Shown here in pieces: positions 17,620 through 26,125 of a DNA stretch of 52,617 nt. Below the pieces are notes generated by a model. That model saw only the letters and a list, made by a program, of their open reading frames with translations, was not told the DNA's origin and did no database searches. Each line of letters opens with the position of its first letter. Position 1 is the first letter of the stretch. Both the position numbers and the translations under genes were made by a program. This stretch comes from Bordetella parapertussis (GTDB lineage Bacteria > Pseudomonadota > Gammaproteobacteria > Burkholderiales > SG8-41): positions 1-52,617 of the forward strand of contig CAMBSS010000007.1 of NCBI GenBank assembly GCA_945870465.1, in the 5' to 3' direction.

Positions 17620-18591
17620 TTATTGCGCCGCTATCCCGGCGGCTTTCGTGACCTTGGCCCATTTCACGAGTTCATTCTTGATGAATGCTGCGAACTCTTC
17701 CGGCGTGTTGCCCGCGGGCTCGGCGCCTTCTGCCGAAAGACGCTCATTCAGTTCCGGCGCGGCCAGGGCGCCGACCACTTCTTTGTTGAGCCGGACGATA
17801 ATGGATTTCGGCGTGCCGGCAGGAGCGAGCATGCCGAACCAGGAGCCCGCCTCGAAACCGGGATAGCCAAGCTCGGAGACGGTCGGAATATCGGGGGCCG
17901 CTTTGCTACGCTTTAGACTGCCGACCGCCAGCCCCTTCAAACGACCGCTGCGGACGTGAGGGAGTGTCGGCGGCATCGTCGCCCAATACGCCTGGATCTG
18001 ATTGCCGAGCAAATCGGTCAATGCCTGGCCGGTGCCCTTGTATGGCACGTGCACAATATCAATTTTCGTGACGATCTTCATCATTTCCATCGCGAGGTGC
18101 GTCGCGTTGCCCGTGCCTGCCGAGCCATAACTGATGGGTTTGGTCTTCGCGCGCGCGAGCGTTATGAATTCCTGAAAGGTGCTCACGCCAAGCGACGGGT
18201 GCGCTGCGAGGATGTAGGGTACGTTGGTGGCGAGGCTGATGGGCGAAAAATCTTTGACCGGATCGTACGGCAGCTTCTTGTAGAGGCTGGCATTGATCGT
18301 GAGCGAGCTCGATGTCATCAGCAGAGTGTAGCCATCGGGTGTCGCACGCGCGGCAAGCTCGTTGCCGATGTTGGCGTTGCCGCCCGGACGGTTATCGACC
18401 ACGACCGAAGTACCGAAGCTGTCACTCATTTTTATCGCGACGGCACGTGCCACCAGATCAGTGCCGCCCCCCGGCGCAAATGGCACGAGTATTCGTATGG
18501 GCCTTGACGGGTAGCTCTGCGCGCAGCCAGGTGCTGCGATGGCGCACCCGAGCAGGGTCGAGCACAGGATACCGATAATGTGTTTGTGCAT
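17620..18591 (-). CDS. Bug-family solute-binding protein
   Basis: 323 residues. Signal peptide about 1-25 (ending PGCAQ), then SYPSRPIRILVPFAPGGGTDLVARAV. Landmarks are SSSLTINASLYKKLPYDPVKDFSPI, YGSAGTGNATHLAMEMM, IVHVPYKGTGQALTDL and KWAKVTKAAGIAAQ. GGGGAG precedes the ATG. It lies 22 bp before the family III CoA-transferase and 99 bp after the next Bug gene. A Cys in the signal peptide (LGCAIAAPGCAQ) raises the possibility of a lipoprotein, but neither context is a good lipobox. Confidence 0.92.
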   Translation of the reverse strand: MHKHIIGILCSTLLGCAIAAPGCAQSYPSRPIRILVPFAPGGGTDLVARAVAIKMSDSFGTSVVVDNRPGGNANIGNELAARATPDGYTLLMTSSSLTINASLYKKLPYDPVKDFSPISLATNVPYILAAHPSLGVSTFQEFITLARAKTKPISYGSAGTGNATHLAMEMMKIVTKIDIVHVPYKGTGQALTDLLGNQIQAYWATMPPTLPHVRSGRLKGLAVGSLKRSKAAPDIPTVSELGYPGFEAGSWFGMLAPAGTPKSIIVRLNKEVVGALAAPELNERLSAEGAEPAGNTPEEFAAFIKNELVKWAKVTKAAGIAAQ

Positions 18592-18690
18592 GTTTGCTGT
18601 ACTCCCCGGTTGCTACTGTTTACGTTTAATTCTTGCCGCCGCCCCCATGTCGGGGGTTGCGCGATAGGCGATCGCGGTTCAGCGCTTGGC

Positions 18691-19671
18691 CTACTCGGCC
18701 TTGATGCCCGCGGCGCGCGCAAGTTTGATGTTCTGGTCGACTTCGCGCCGTATCATTTCGGTAAATTGCTCGGGCGAATTGGTTTCGGCTTCCAGACCCT
18801 GTTTGAAAAACGCCGTTTTCGTTTCTGGCGTATTGACAGCCTTGACGATCGCACTGTTGAGCCTGGCGACGACATCCGGCGGCAGGTTCGCCGGGCCCAT
18901 GATTCCGTACCACCCCGTGCGGTCGTAGCCTGCTACGCCGGACTCGTGTAGCGTGGGCATGTTAGGCATGAGCGCCGACCGTTTGGCCGTGCTGATCGCG
19001 ATCGGCCGCAGGCGTCCCGCGTCTATCAGCGCCTGCGCCGCGGTGACGCTGGCGAAGATCATGTCGGCCTCGCCCGCGGCCACCCCGACCACGCCCTGCG
19101 AAACCCCTTTGTAAGGGATGTGCGCCGTCTTGATATTCGCGAGCGAATTAAAGAGTTCCGCGGCAAGGTGCGCGGAGCTGCCGATGCCGGAAGTCGCATA
19201 GTTGAGCTGACCGGGCCGGCTTTTGCCGATCGCCACCAGTTCCCTCACATTGTGCGCCGGCACCGACGGGTGGATAACGAGCACGAACGCACCGGTGACC
19301 ACCAGCGAAATGGGCGAGAAATCCCGCGGCAGTTCGTACGGCATCTTGCGCCGCATCGCAGGCTGGATGCTGTCCGCGGCGGCCATCATGAGCAATGAAT
19401 AGCCGTCGGATGCGGATTTCGCGACCAGATCGGTGGCGATGATACCGCCCGAGCCAGGCCGGTTCTCGACGACGACGGGCTGTCCCAGACTTTCGGACAG
19501 TTTCTGGGCGACCATGCGCGCCGCCGTGTCCGTGCCCCCGCCGGCGGCAAAACCAACGAATATGCGCACGGTTTTGGACGGATAGTTTTGCGCCAGCACA
19601 TGGCCCGTCAACGTACCTGCCCACAGCGCCACGCTCAATTGCAGAAATACATATTTATGCCGCTTAATCAT
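18691..19671 (-). CDS. Bug-family solute-binding protein
   Basis: 326 residues from ATG 19671, chosen because it gives a clean signal peptide (MIKRHKYVFLQLSVALWAGTL, ending GHVLAQ); the 35 codons further upstream in frame look non-coding. NYPSKTVRIFVGFAAGGGTDTAARMV shows an AGGGTD loop in place of PGG, an uncommon variant. MPYELPRDFSPI, SRPGQLNYATSGIG, AHIPYKGVSQGVVG and the final KLARAAGIKAE confirm the family. It is one of three Bug genes in a row between the LeuCD-like genes and the CoA-transferase. Only AAAGG is present as a ribosome-binding site. Confidence 0.9.
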   Translation of the reverse strand: MIKRHKYVFLQLSVALWAGTLTGHVLAQNYPSKTVRIFVGFAAGGGTDTAARMVAQKLSESLGQPVVVENRPGSGGIIATDLVAKSASDGYSLLMMAAADSIQPAMRRKMPYELPRDFSPISLVVTGAFVLVIHPSVPAHNVRELVAIGKSRPGQLNYATSGIGSSAHLAAELFNSLANIKTAHIPYKGVSQGVVGVAAGEADMIFASVTAAQALIDAGRLRPIAISTAKRSALMPNMPTLHESGVAGYDRTGWYGIMGPANLPPDVVARLNSAIVKAVNTPETKTAFFKQGLEAETNSPEQFTEMIRREVDQNIKLARAAGIKAE

Positions 19672-19744
19672 GATTGCCTTTATCTTCCCTCTGGTTGCAT
19701 GTCTGTACGCACACGCCCGGCGTCCAACCCTGTAGCCATGCGAT

Positions 19745-20752
19745 TCATTCGCTTTTGATCCCGGCCTTCGCGACAACCGCGCGCCAGGTCTGGATCTCGT
19801 TTTTCATCTGTTCAAGAAAAGCCTCCGGCGTGCCTGCCGCGGGCGCGACGCCTTCAGTACGCAGCTTCTCCTCCATATCCCGGCCCTGCATGATGCGCAC
19901 AACTTCCTGGTTGATGCGCTCGACTGCCAGCCGTGGCATGCCGCGCGGCGCCAGCAGGCCATGCCAGTTGTTGACGTCGTAACCGGGCACGCCAGACTCG
20001 GCAAGCGTCGGTATGCCGCTCTCGGCGGCGACGCGCTGTGCGCTCGTAACGGCGATCGCGCGCAGGCGGCCGGATCTGGCCTGTGGCAAGGCGGCGGTGA
20101 TGCTGCCGAAGAGTACGTGCGTTTGCCCGGCGATCGTATCGGTGAGGGCCGGCCCCGTTCCCTTGTACGGAATGTTGAGCATTCGCGTTCCGGTCATGCT
20201 GAGCATGAGTTCGGTCGCGAGATGGAGAATACTGCCCTGCCCGCTCGACGCGTAATTGATCGCATTGGGTCGGGCGCGCGCAAGCGCGATGAGTTCCCGC
20301 GCGTTGCTGACGGGCAGCGATGGATGAACGACGACCAGAAACGGCCCCTTGTCGAGCAGCACCACCGCACTGATGTCGGCTATGGGATCGAACCTGAGCG
20401 CGGTCATCACTGCGTTTATCGTGTAGCCGCCCGAGACGAGCGTGAGCGTGTAGCCGTCCGCCGGCGCCTTGATGCCTGCCTCAGCACCGATGTTGCCGCT
20501 GGCGCCGGGGCGGTTATCGATGATCACCTGCTGGCCCAGCGTCTCGCCGAGTTTCGCGGCCACTATACGCCCTATGAAATCGGTGCCGCCGCCGGGCGCA
20601 AACGGCACGATGATGCGTATGGGCTTGGCCGGATATACCTGCGCATGGCCCGGCGCGTGCGCGCAAAACAGGCCTGCCGCGAATGCACAGACAGTCTGCC
20701 AGCGCAGGCGACCCCTGCGCATGTCGGGCGTAGAAGCCTTCGCGGTCTGCAT
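19745..20752 (-). CDS. Bug-family solute-binding protein
   Basis: 335 residues from ATG 20752, which overlaps the leuD stop by one base (TGATG), so the two are translationally coupled. An alternative ATG ten codons later (MRRGRLRW) would give a more typical n-region. Signal peptide ends PGHAQ, then VYPAKPIRIIVPFAPGGGTDFIGRIV. LRFDPIADISAV replaces the common LPYD block. ARPNAINYASSGQG, LNIPYKGTGPALTD and the final VVAKAGIKSE complete the pattern. Coupling to the LeuD-like subunit suggests that the bound ligand is a substrate or relative of a substrate of that hydro-lyase. Confidence 0.9.
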   Translation of the reverse strand: MQTAKASTPDMRRGRLRWQTVCAFAAGLFCAHAPGHAQVYPAKPIRIIVPFAPGGGTDFIGRIVAAKLGETLGQQVIIDNRPGASGNIGAEAGIKAPADGYTLTLVSGGYTINAVMTALRFDPIADISAVVLLDKGPFLVVVHPSLPVSNARELIALARARPNAINYASSGQGSILHLATELMLSMTGTRMLNIPYKGTGPALTDTIAGQTHVLFGSITAALPQARSGRLRAIAVTSAQRVAAESGIPTLAESGVPGYDVNNWHGLLAPRGMPRLAVERINQEVVRIMQGRDMEEKLRTEGVAPAAGTPEAFLEQMKNEIQTWRAVVAKAGIKSE

Positions 20753-21375
20753 CAAGCGGCCTTGACGGGCGCGAGCCACGGCAGTTGGGTGCGATAACGG
20801 TTTTCGAAGCGCGCAATCGCTGCGGCATATTTCAACGTGATGCCGATTTCGTCCAGTCCCTCGAGGAGCTGCGCCTTGCGCGACGGTTCGATTTCGAAGC
20901 CGCGCGACGTGCCGTCCGGGTATCTGACGGTCTGGAGCGCGAGGTCGATTGTTACTTGCGAGCCGGGTTGCTGCTCTAGCAGCGTGCACAGAGCTGCGAT
21001 GGCGGGCTCGGGCAGCACGACAGGGAGCACGCCGTTCTGCACGCAATTGCCGGTGAAGATGTCGGCGAAGCTCGGCGCAATCACGCAGCGGATACCGAAG
21101 TCGCGCAACGCGTAGACCGCGCCTTCGCGCGTCGAGCCGCAACCGAAGTTACGGCCGGCCACCAGTACTTGCGCGCGTCGGTATGGCGGCTGGTTCAAAA
21201 TGAAGCCGGCGTCTTCGCGGTCGCCGGCAGCGTAGCGCTTGTCGCGGAACAGAAAATTGCCGTAGCCCGCGGACAACGGCTTGCGCAGAAAGCGGTGCGG
21301 TATCAGTTCATCGGTGTCCACGTCGGCATGACAATAAGGCGCCGCGACTGCCGTGAGTGTCGTGAAAGTTTCGAT
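20752..21375 (-). CDS. leuD: LeuD-like hydro-lyase small subunit, apparent ATC start
   Basis: From ATC 21375 the protein is 207 residues and begins (M)ETFTTLTAVAAPYCHADVDTDELIPHRFL, which matches the usual LeuD N-terminus. The nearest standard start (GTG 21321) would cut off the first 18 residues, including the conserved lead-in to DTD. LVAGRNFGCGSTREGAVYAL is the swivel-domain signature. LeuD with LeuC forms the aconitase-type isomerase of leucine synthesis, but relatives act on citraconate, dimethylmaleate, homocitrate and other acids. GGGAG from the end of leuC lies about 10 bases upstream. The gene follows leuC by 2 bp and overlaps a Bug gene at its end. The surrounding catabolic genes make a degradative role more likely than leucine synthesis; leuA and leuB are not present. 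Confidence 0.85.
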   Translation of the reverse strand: METFTTLTAVAAPYCHADVDTDELIPHRFLRKPLSAGYGNFLFRDKRYAAGDREDAGFILNQPPYRRAQVLVAGRNFGCGSTREGAVYALRDFGIRCVIAPSFADIFTGNCVQNGVLPVVLPEPAIAALCTLLEQQPGSQVTIDLALQTVRYPDGTSRGFEIEPSRKAQLLEGLDEIGITLKYAAAIARFENRYRTQLPWLAPVKAA

Positions 21376-21377
21376 CG

Positions 21378-22787
21378 TTACGCTCCCGCCATTTCGCGCA
21401 CGTCGGCCAGGCGGCCGGTGATCGCCGTCGCCGCTGCCATCGCCGGGCTCACCAGGTGCGTGCGGCTGCCCTTGCCCTGCCGCCCTTCCATATTACGGTT
21501 CGAGGTTGACGCGCAGCGTTCGCCTGCGGGCACGAGGTCGCCGTTTGCACCGGTGCACATCGAGCAGCCGGGCTCACGCCACTCGAAACCCGCGCTGCGG
21601 AACACATCATGCAGACCCTCGGCCTCCGCGGCACGTTTTACGGTCATCGAACCGGGCACGACGATGGCCGGAATGCGCGCCTGCTGCCCGCGCACGACGC
21701 GCGCGGCGTCGCGCAGATCATCGAGGCGTGCATTCGTGCACGAGCCGATGAAGACACGGTCGATCGCGATGTCTTTCATCGCCGTTCCCGGCGCGAGTCC
21801 CATGTACGCGAGCGCGTGCTCGGCGCGCGTGCGGCGGGCGGGATCGGTCATCGCGCACGGATCCGGAATCACGTCCGAGACGGCGCACGCCTCGTCCTGC
21901 GATGTACCCCACGTCACCATCGGCTGCACCTGCGACCCGTCGATAACCACTTCCGATTCGAAGCTGGCTCCCTCGTCCGTCGACATCGTTTGCCAGAATG
22001 CGCGCGCTTCAGTCCACGCTGCGCCCTGCGGCGCATGGGGCCGCCCGCGTAAATACGCGAACGTCGTTTCATCGGGGGCTATGAGGCCCGCGCGGGCGCC
22101 GGCTTCGATCGTCATATTGCACAGCGTCATGCGCGCTTCCATCGGCAGCGCACGCACCGCGCTGCCCGCATACTCAATCGCCGCACCGCTGCCGCCCGCC
22201 ATGCCAATGCGCACAATGATGGCGAGTGCGAGGTCTTTTGCGCCGACACCCGGGCGCAGGCTCCCATCCACGTTGATGCGCAACGCGCGCGGCTGGCGAA
22301 ACCACAGCGTCTGCGTCGCCAGCACGTGCTTGATCTGGGACGCGCCGACGCCGAACGCGAGCGCGCCGAATGCGCCGTTGGTGCAGGTATGCGAGTCCGA
22401 CCCCACAATCAACATGCCCGGATGCGCCATACCGAGTTCGGGGAACACGACATGCATGATGCCCTGTTGGGGGTGGGAAATGCCAAAGTGCACGATGCCG
22501 GTACGTTCGGCGTTCGCCTGCAGGCGCTCGACCATGCCGCGCGCTTCGGGATCGGCGATGCCGGCGCTGCCGAGTTCGCGTCCGACGGTCGGCACGTAGT
22601 GATCGGCGAAGCCCAGGGTTTGCGCGGGGCGCATGACAGCGCGCCCTTCGCGGGCGAGTCCGTCGAATGCGTAGAACGGCCCCTCGTGAACGACGTTGTA
22701 ATCGACGTACAGCAGGAGCTCGCCTGCGCGATGCTCGACGGTGTGCAGGTCGATCACTTTTTGCAGCATGGTCCGGGGCGCTGACAT
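21378..22787 (-). CDS. leuC: LeuC-like hydro-lyase large subunit
   Basis: 469 residues, the usual length of the large subunit. Cys350 (IGSCTNAR), Cys408 and Cys411 (GCSMCTG) ligate the [4Fe-4S] cluster. VGSDSHTCTNGAFGALAFGVG and the C-terminal CASTSNRNMEGRQGKGSRTHLVSPAMAAA are family hallmarks. Together with the small subunit it dehydrates and rehydrates a hydroxy-dicarboxylate. An unusual HGPFYAF-like stretch (VVHEGPFYAFDGL) replaces the common LHEVTSPQAF segment near residues 33-43, where substrate selection occurs, so isopropylmalate may not be the substrate. AAAGGA precedes the ATG. It is flanked by Bug genes in an operon with a flavin oxidoreductase and a CoA-transferase. Confidence 0.85.
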   Translation of the reverse strand: MSAPRTMLQKVIDLHTVEHRAGELLLYVDYNVVHEGPFYAFDGLAREGRAVMRPAQTLGFADHYVPTVGRELGSAGIADPEARGMVERLQANAERTGIVHFGISHPQQGIMHVVFPELGMAHPGMLIVGSDSHTCTNGAFGALAFGVGASQIKHVLATQTLWFRQPRALRINVDGSLRPGVGAKDLALAIIVRIGMAGGSGAAIEYAGSAVRALPMEARMTLCNMTIEAGARAGLIAPDETTFAYLRGRPHAPQGAAWTEARAFWQTMSTDEGASFESEVVIDGSQVQPMVTWGTSQDEACAVSDVIPDPCAMTDPARRTRAEHALAYMGLAPGTAMKDIAIDRVFIGSCTNARLDDLRDAARVVRGQQARIPAIVVPGSMTVKRAAEAEGLHDVFRSAGFEWREPGCSMCTGANGDLVPAGERCASTSNRNMEGRQGKGSRTHLVSPAMAAATAITGRLADVREMAGA

Positions 22788-22839
22788 GGCGCGGTCCTTT
22801 ATGAAGAATGATCCGGCAGCGACGGCATGAGCTGGCCCG

Positions 22840-23799
22840 CTATTCGGCTTTGATCTGGGTCACCGCGATGATCTCGGCCCAGCGCTTGATTTCCGTGCGC
22901 AAATACGCCGTGAACTCGGCGGGACCACGTCCCGTGATCTGCCCGCCCTGATCCTCGAGCAGCTGGCGCACCTCGGGCATCTGCAACACCGCCGTGTTTT
23001 CAGCGTGCAGGCGGTCGACTATCCTGACCGGCGTGCCCGCGCGCACCACCATGCCGTACCAGGAGACGAATACATAGCCTTTGACGCCCGCTTCGTCGAT
23101 GGTCGGCAGCTCGGGCAACGCCGGCGAACGCTTGCTGTCCGTAACCGCCAGCGCCCGCAGCTTCCCTGAGCGCATGTGGGGAATGATGCCGGGTGACGTC
23201 GAGAACATCAGATCGACCTGACCGCCGAGCAGGTCGATGGTCGCAGGCCCGGTACCCTTGTATGGCACATGCAGCATCCGCGTGCCCGTCATGTGGTTGA
23301 AGAGCGCGGCCGACAAATGGGACGGTCCACCCAAGCCCGCCCCGGCATACGTGAGCTGCCCCGGGTTTTTGCGGGCGAGCGCAATCAGTTCCGCGACCGA
23401 CGTTACGGGCAGCGCATTGCGTACGCCAAGCACGTTGGGCAGATCGGCTATGTGCGTAACCGCCGTAAAGTCCTTGACGAGATCGTACGAAAGCTTCTGC
23501 AGGCTGGGCAGCACGGTATGCGTCGAAATGATCATGAGCAGGGTGTGGCCGTCCGGTGCCCCACTGGCCGCCGCCGCCGCGCCTATCGCGCCATTGCCGC
23601 CCGCGCGGTTGTCTACCACGACTGTTTGACCGAGTCTGTCGCCCACCCGCTTGGCGACGATGCGTCCGATGAGATCGGTGCCGCCGCCGGGTGGATAAGG
23701 AATGATCAGCCGCAGCGGGCGCACCGGGAATTCCTGTGCAATCGCCGCAAACGGCGCGCCTGCCGCCAATGCCAAACATACCAGTGCTGCCGACTTCAT
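22840..23799 (-). CDS. Bug-family solute-binding protein
   Basis: 319 residues from ATG 23799, chosen because GGAGGAG lies four bases upstream and the protein then starts MKSAALVCLALAAGAPFAAIAQ, a good signal peptide. EFPVRPLRLIIPYPPGGGTDLIGRIV, KLSYDLVKDFTAV, ARKNPGQLTYAGAGLGG, LHVPYKGTGPATIDLLGG and the final RWAEIIAVTQIKAE place it in the family. It lies between the flavin oxidoreductase and leuC. The 181-bp gap upstream (23800-23980) contains a perfect 12-bp palindrome (CAATCATGATTG, 23917-23928) and no gene. Confidence 0.92.
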   Translation of the reverse strand: MKSAALVCLALAAGAPFAAIAQEFPVRPLRLIIPYPPGGGTDLIGRIVAKRVGDRLGQTVVVDNRAGGNGAIGAAAAASGAPDGHTLLMIISTHTVLPSLQKLSYDLVKDFTAVTHIADLPNVLGVRNALPVTSVAELIALARKNPGQLTYAGAGLGGPSHLSAALFNHMTGTRMLHVPYKGTGPATIDLLGGQVDLMFSTSPGIIPHMRSGKLRALAVTDSKRSPALPELPTIDEAGVKGYVFVSWYGMVVRAGTPVRIVDRLHAENTAVLQMPEVRQLLEDQGGQITGRGPAEFTAYLRTEIKRWAEIIAVTQIKAE

Positions 23800-23980
23800 T
23801 TGCTCCTCCATGCGCCGCCCCGTCCCCTTGCTATGCAGACCACCCGCAATCCGGGCACCCATGCAACGATGACGTGCCGGTCGCTTATGCGCCAGCGGGC
23901 GCGACGATCGAACAGTCAATCATGATTGCGGTCACTTTCTTGTTGTCGCGTGTCATTTTGAAGCGCCTCTCGCGACCGCT

Positions 23981-25150
23981 TTATTCTTCGACGTAGCCGG
24001 TTTTTCTGCGACGGTCGAGCCACCAACCGTATTGCACCGGCAACGTGTTGTATTCCGTATCGTGTTCCAGCGTGCGCGCGGCGTGCGCGGGCCAGAACGG
24101 GTCGTAGAGGATCTCACGCCCCACGGCAATCAGGTCGGCCTGGCCCTGCGCGAGAATTTCCTCGGCTTGCCTGGCGTGCACGATCAGACCCACGGCCATC
24201 GTCATGAGACCCGCATCCTTGCGCACGCGTTCGGCGTACGGCACCTGAAAGCCGAGCTTGGGGGCAACCCGGCTCGCGGTGGGCGAGCGTATCGCGATGC
24301 CGCTCGCCGAGCAGTCGACAACGTCGACGCCGAGCGCCTTCAGTTCGCGCGCGAGCACGACCGTATCGTCGAGCGTCCAGCCGCCCTCGTCCACCGCGGA
24401 CACGCGAAAGAACAGCGGCTTGTCCTGCGGCCAGACCGCCCGCACCGCCGCGGTAACTTCGAGCGCGAAGCGCATGCGGTTTTGCAGGCTGCCGCCGTAC
24501 TCATCCGTGCGTTGGTTCGAGGCGGGCGACAGAAATTCGTGTATCAGATAACCGTGTGCGCCGTGTACTTCGACGATGTCGAAGCCCGCCAGCAGCGCGC
24601 GCTGCGCCGCTTTCACCCAGTTGGCCTGCACCTCCTGGATGTCCGCCTTGGTCATGGCGCGCGGCAGCGGCCAGCCTTCGAGATATTCGACCGCGCTCGG
24701 ACCGATGACTGGCCAGTGCGCCTCACCTTCGACGGGCACGCTGCGGTCGAGCGGGCCAAAGCCGGCCCACGGCTTGTATGTTCCGGCTTTGCGGCCGGCG
24801 TGATTAAGCTGGATTGCCGCTACCGCGCCCTGCGATTTGATGAAAGTGCTGATGCGCCGCAGCGGTTCTATGTGCTCATCTTTCCAGATGCCCATGTCGC
24901 CCACCGTGCCCAGCCCGCGCCGTTCGACCTTGGTGGCCTCGGTGAAGACAATGCCGGCGCCGCCCATCGCGAACTTCGCAAAATGGGCGAAATGCCAATC
25001 GGTGACGAACCCGTCGCGCGCCGAGTACTGCGCCATGGGCGAGACGACAATGCGATTGCGCAATTTAACGCCGCGGATCTCCAGCGGCGTAAATAGCAGG
25101 GATGGCTTGCGGTTCATCCCGGCGTTAGGTGCGGCACTTGCGGACGACAC
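23981..25150 (-). CDS. NADH:flavin oxidoreductase, Old Yellow Enzyme (YqjM/NamA-like)
   Basis: 389 residues from GTG 25150, with GGAG six bases upstream. The barrel begins LLFTPLEIRGVKLRNRIVVSPMAQYSARDG. VEVHGAHGYLIHEFLSPASNQRTDEYGGSLQNRMRFALE is the conserved FMN/active-site block, and LIAVGREILYDPFWPAHAA the phosphate-binding end. The Cys usual in YqjM-type enzymes (PMCxYS) is Ala here, which should change flavin redox behaviour. Such enzymes reduce activated C=C bonds using NAD(P)H and FMN in the cytoplasm. It is the first gene of the operon running to 16392, and an operator-like three-part repeat lies about 90 bp upstream. The substrate is unknown; an alicyclic enone or enoyl acid would fit the neighbours. 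Confidence 0.88.
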   Translation of the reverse strand: MSSASAAPNAGMNRKPSLLFTPLEIRGVKLRNRIVVSPMAQYSARDGFVTDWHFAHFAKFAMGGAGIVFTEATKVERRGLGTVGDMGIWKDEHIEPLRRISTFIKSQGAVAAIQLNHAGRKAGTYKPWAGFGPLDRSVPVEGEAHWPVIGPSAVEYLEGWPLPRAMTKADIQEVQANWVKAAQRALLAGFDIVEVHGAHGYLIHEFLSPASNQRTDEYGGSLQNRMRFALEVTAAVRAVWPQDKPLFFRVSAVDEGGWTLDDTVVLARELKALGVDVVDCSASGIAIRSPTASRVAPKLGFQVPYAERVRKDAGLMTMAVGLIVHARQAEEILAQGQADLIAVGREILYDPFWPAHAARTLEHDTEYNTLPVQYGWWLDRRRKTGYVEE

Positions 25151-25237
25151 TGGAACTCCTCATGGTTCTTGCACACACGATCTGCAGCGATCGCGGCCAC
25201 CGCCTTGCGCCTGGACCCGGCCTGCCCTTGCCCAAGC

Positions 25238-25261
25238 GTTCAATATACTGAACGGCGTTCA
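25238..25261. promoter_or_regulatory. IclR-type operator candidate upstream of the OYE operon
   Basis: GTTCA (25238-25242) and TGAAC (25249-25253) form an inverted repeat, and a third GTTCA copy lies at 25257-25261 in direct orientation to the first. The same three elements with identical spacing (starts at +0 and +19, inverted arm ending at +16) and a shared TATA core occur at 31753-31776 beside the IclR gene. An inverted repeat plus a direct repeat is the published layout for the IclR regulators PcaU and PobR. The site is 88 bp upstream of GTG 25150. The remaining bases of the gap 25151-25308 show no gene. Confidence 0.7.
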
Positions 25262-25308
25262 AATAAACGATACGCTCGCATCGAAACCATGTCAACGCCG
25301 GTGCGCCG

Positions 25309-26097
25309 TCATTTCGCGGGCCGCTTGCGTTCGAGAAACGCCGCCACCCTCGCGCGGTGGTCCGGCGTATCACGCAGGATGGAAGTATGCGACGACACCA
25401 TGTCGAGATGCGCGGCAAGCGGCATGCTGAGGCCCTGGTAAACGGAACGCTTGTATGCGCGCACCGCTTCGAACGGCTGGCTCGCGATCGCGCGCGCGAG
25501 TTCGTAGGTCGCGGCCATGAGCTGGTCCGGGGCGGCCACGTTGTTCACGAGCCCGATACGCAGCGCTTCCTCGGAACCTATCGCACGCCCGGTCCAGAAC
25601 AGCTCCAGCGCGCGCGGCGTGCCGATGATGCGCGGCAGGTAATAAGTGCCGCCGTCGCCCGCGATCAACCCCACGTTGATATAGCTTTCAGCAACCATTG
25701 CCGAGTCCGCCATCAGGCGCAGATCGCACATCAGCGCCATATCGAGCCCCGCGCCGCGCGCGGTGCCGTTGATCGCGGCGATCGTCGGTTTGTCCATACG
25801 CTCCATGATGAAAGCGATTTTATGCACATGCCGCCACAGGAAATCCTTGCGCTCGAGGGCATCGTTGTTCGCGCGCTCTTTCTGCACGCTGATGTCGCCT
25901 CCCGAACAGAACGCCTTGCCGGCGCCCGTGAGCACGACGACCCTGATCTTCGGATCGCTTTCGCATTGTTCGAGCAGCGCCCCCCAGCGCACGATCATGT
26001 CTTTCGTGAAAGCGTTGTACTTCTCGGGCCGGTTGAGTGTAATGGTCGCGACACCGTGCTCGTCGACGTTGAACAGGACCAGTGTTTCTGCAGTCAT
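25309..26097 (-). CDS. Enoyl-CoA hydratase/isomerase (crotonase) family protein
   Basis: 262 residues from ATG 26097. An ATG six bases further up is only two bases from the GAGGAG ribosome-binding site, whereas 26097 has eight-base spacing. AFCSGGDISVQ and the GTARGAGLDMALMCDLRLMADSAMVAESYINVGLIAGDGGTYYLPRIIG block define the family. The first catalytic Glu position is Asp (GLDMAL) and the second is Tyr, so isomerase-type chemistry is plausible. FLERKRPAK is a typical end. It is the last gene of the unit started by iclR at 31700, 28 bp after the CoA-transferase. Confidence 0.87.
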   Translation of the reverse strand: MTAETLVLFNVDEHGVATITLNRPEKYNAFTKDMIVRWGALLEQCESDPKIRVVVLTGAGKAFCSGGDISVQKERANNDALERKDFLWRHVHKIAFIMERMDKPTIAAINGTARGAGLDMALMCDLRLMADSAMVAESYINVGLIAGDGGTYYLPRIIGTPRALELFWTGRAIGSEEALRIGLVNNVAAPDQLMAATYELARAIASQPFEAVRAYKRSVYQGLSMPLAAHLDMVSSHTSILRDTPDHRARVAAFLERKRPAK

Positions 26098-26125
26098 TGT
26101 CATTTCTCCTCAGGGTTTAATGGTT

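Noticed and set aside
23917..23928. Perfect 12-bp palindrome CAATCATGATTG in the gap between the OYE and Bug genes
   Set aside because: It is isolated, lies inside an operon and has no second copy; a 12-bp palindrome is expected now and then by chance in 52 kb.
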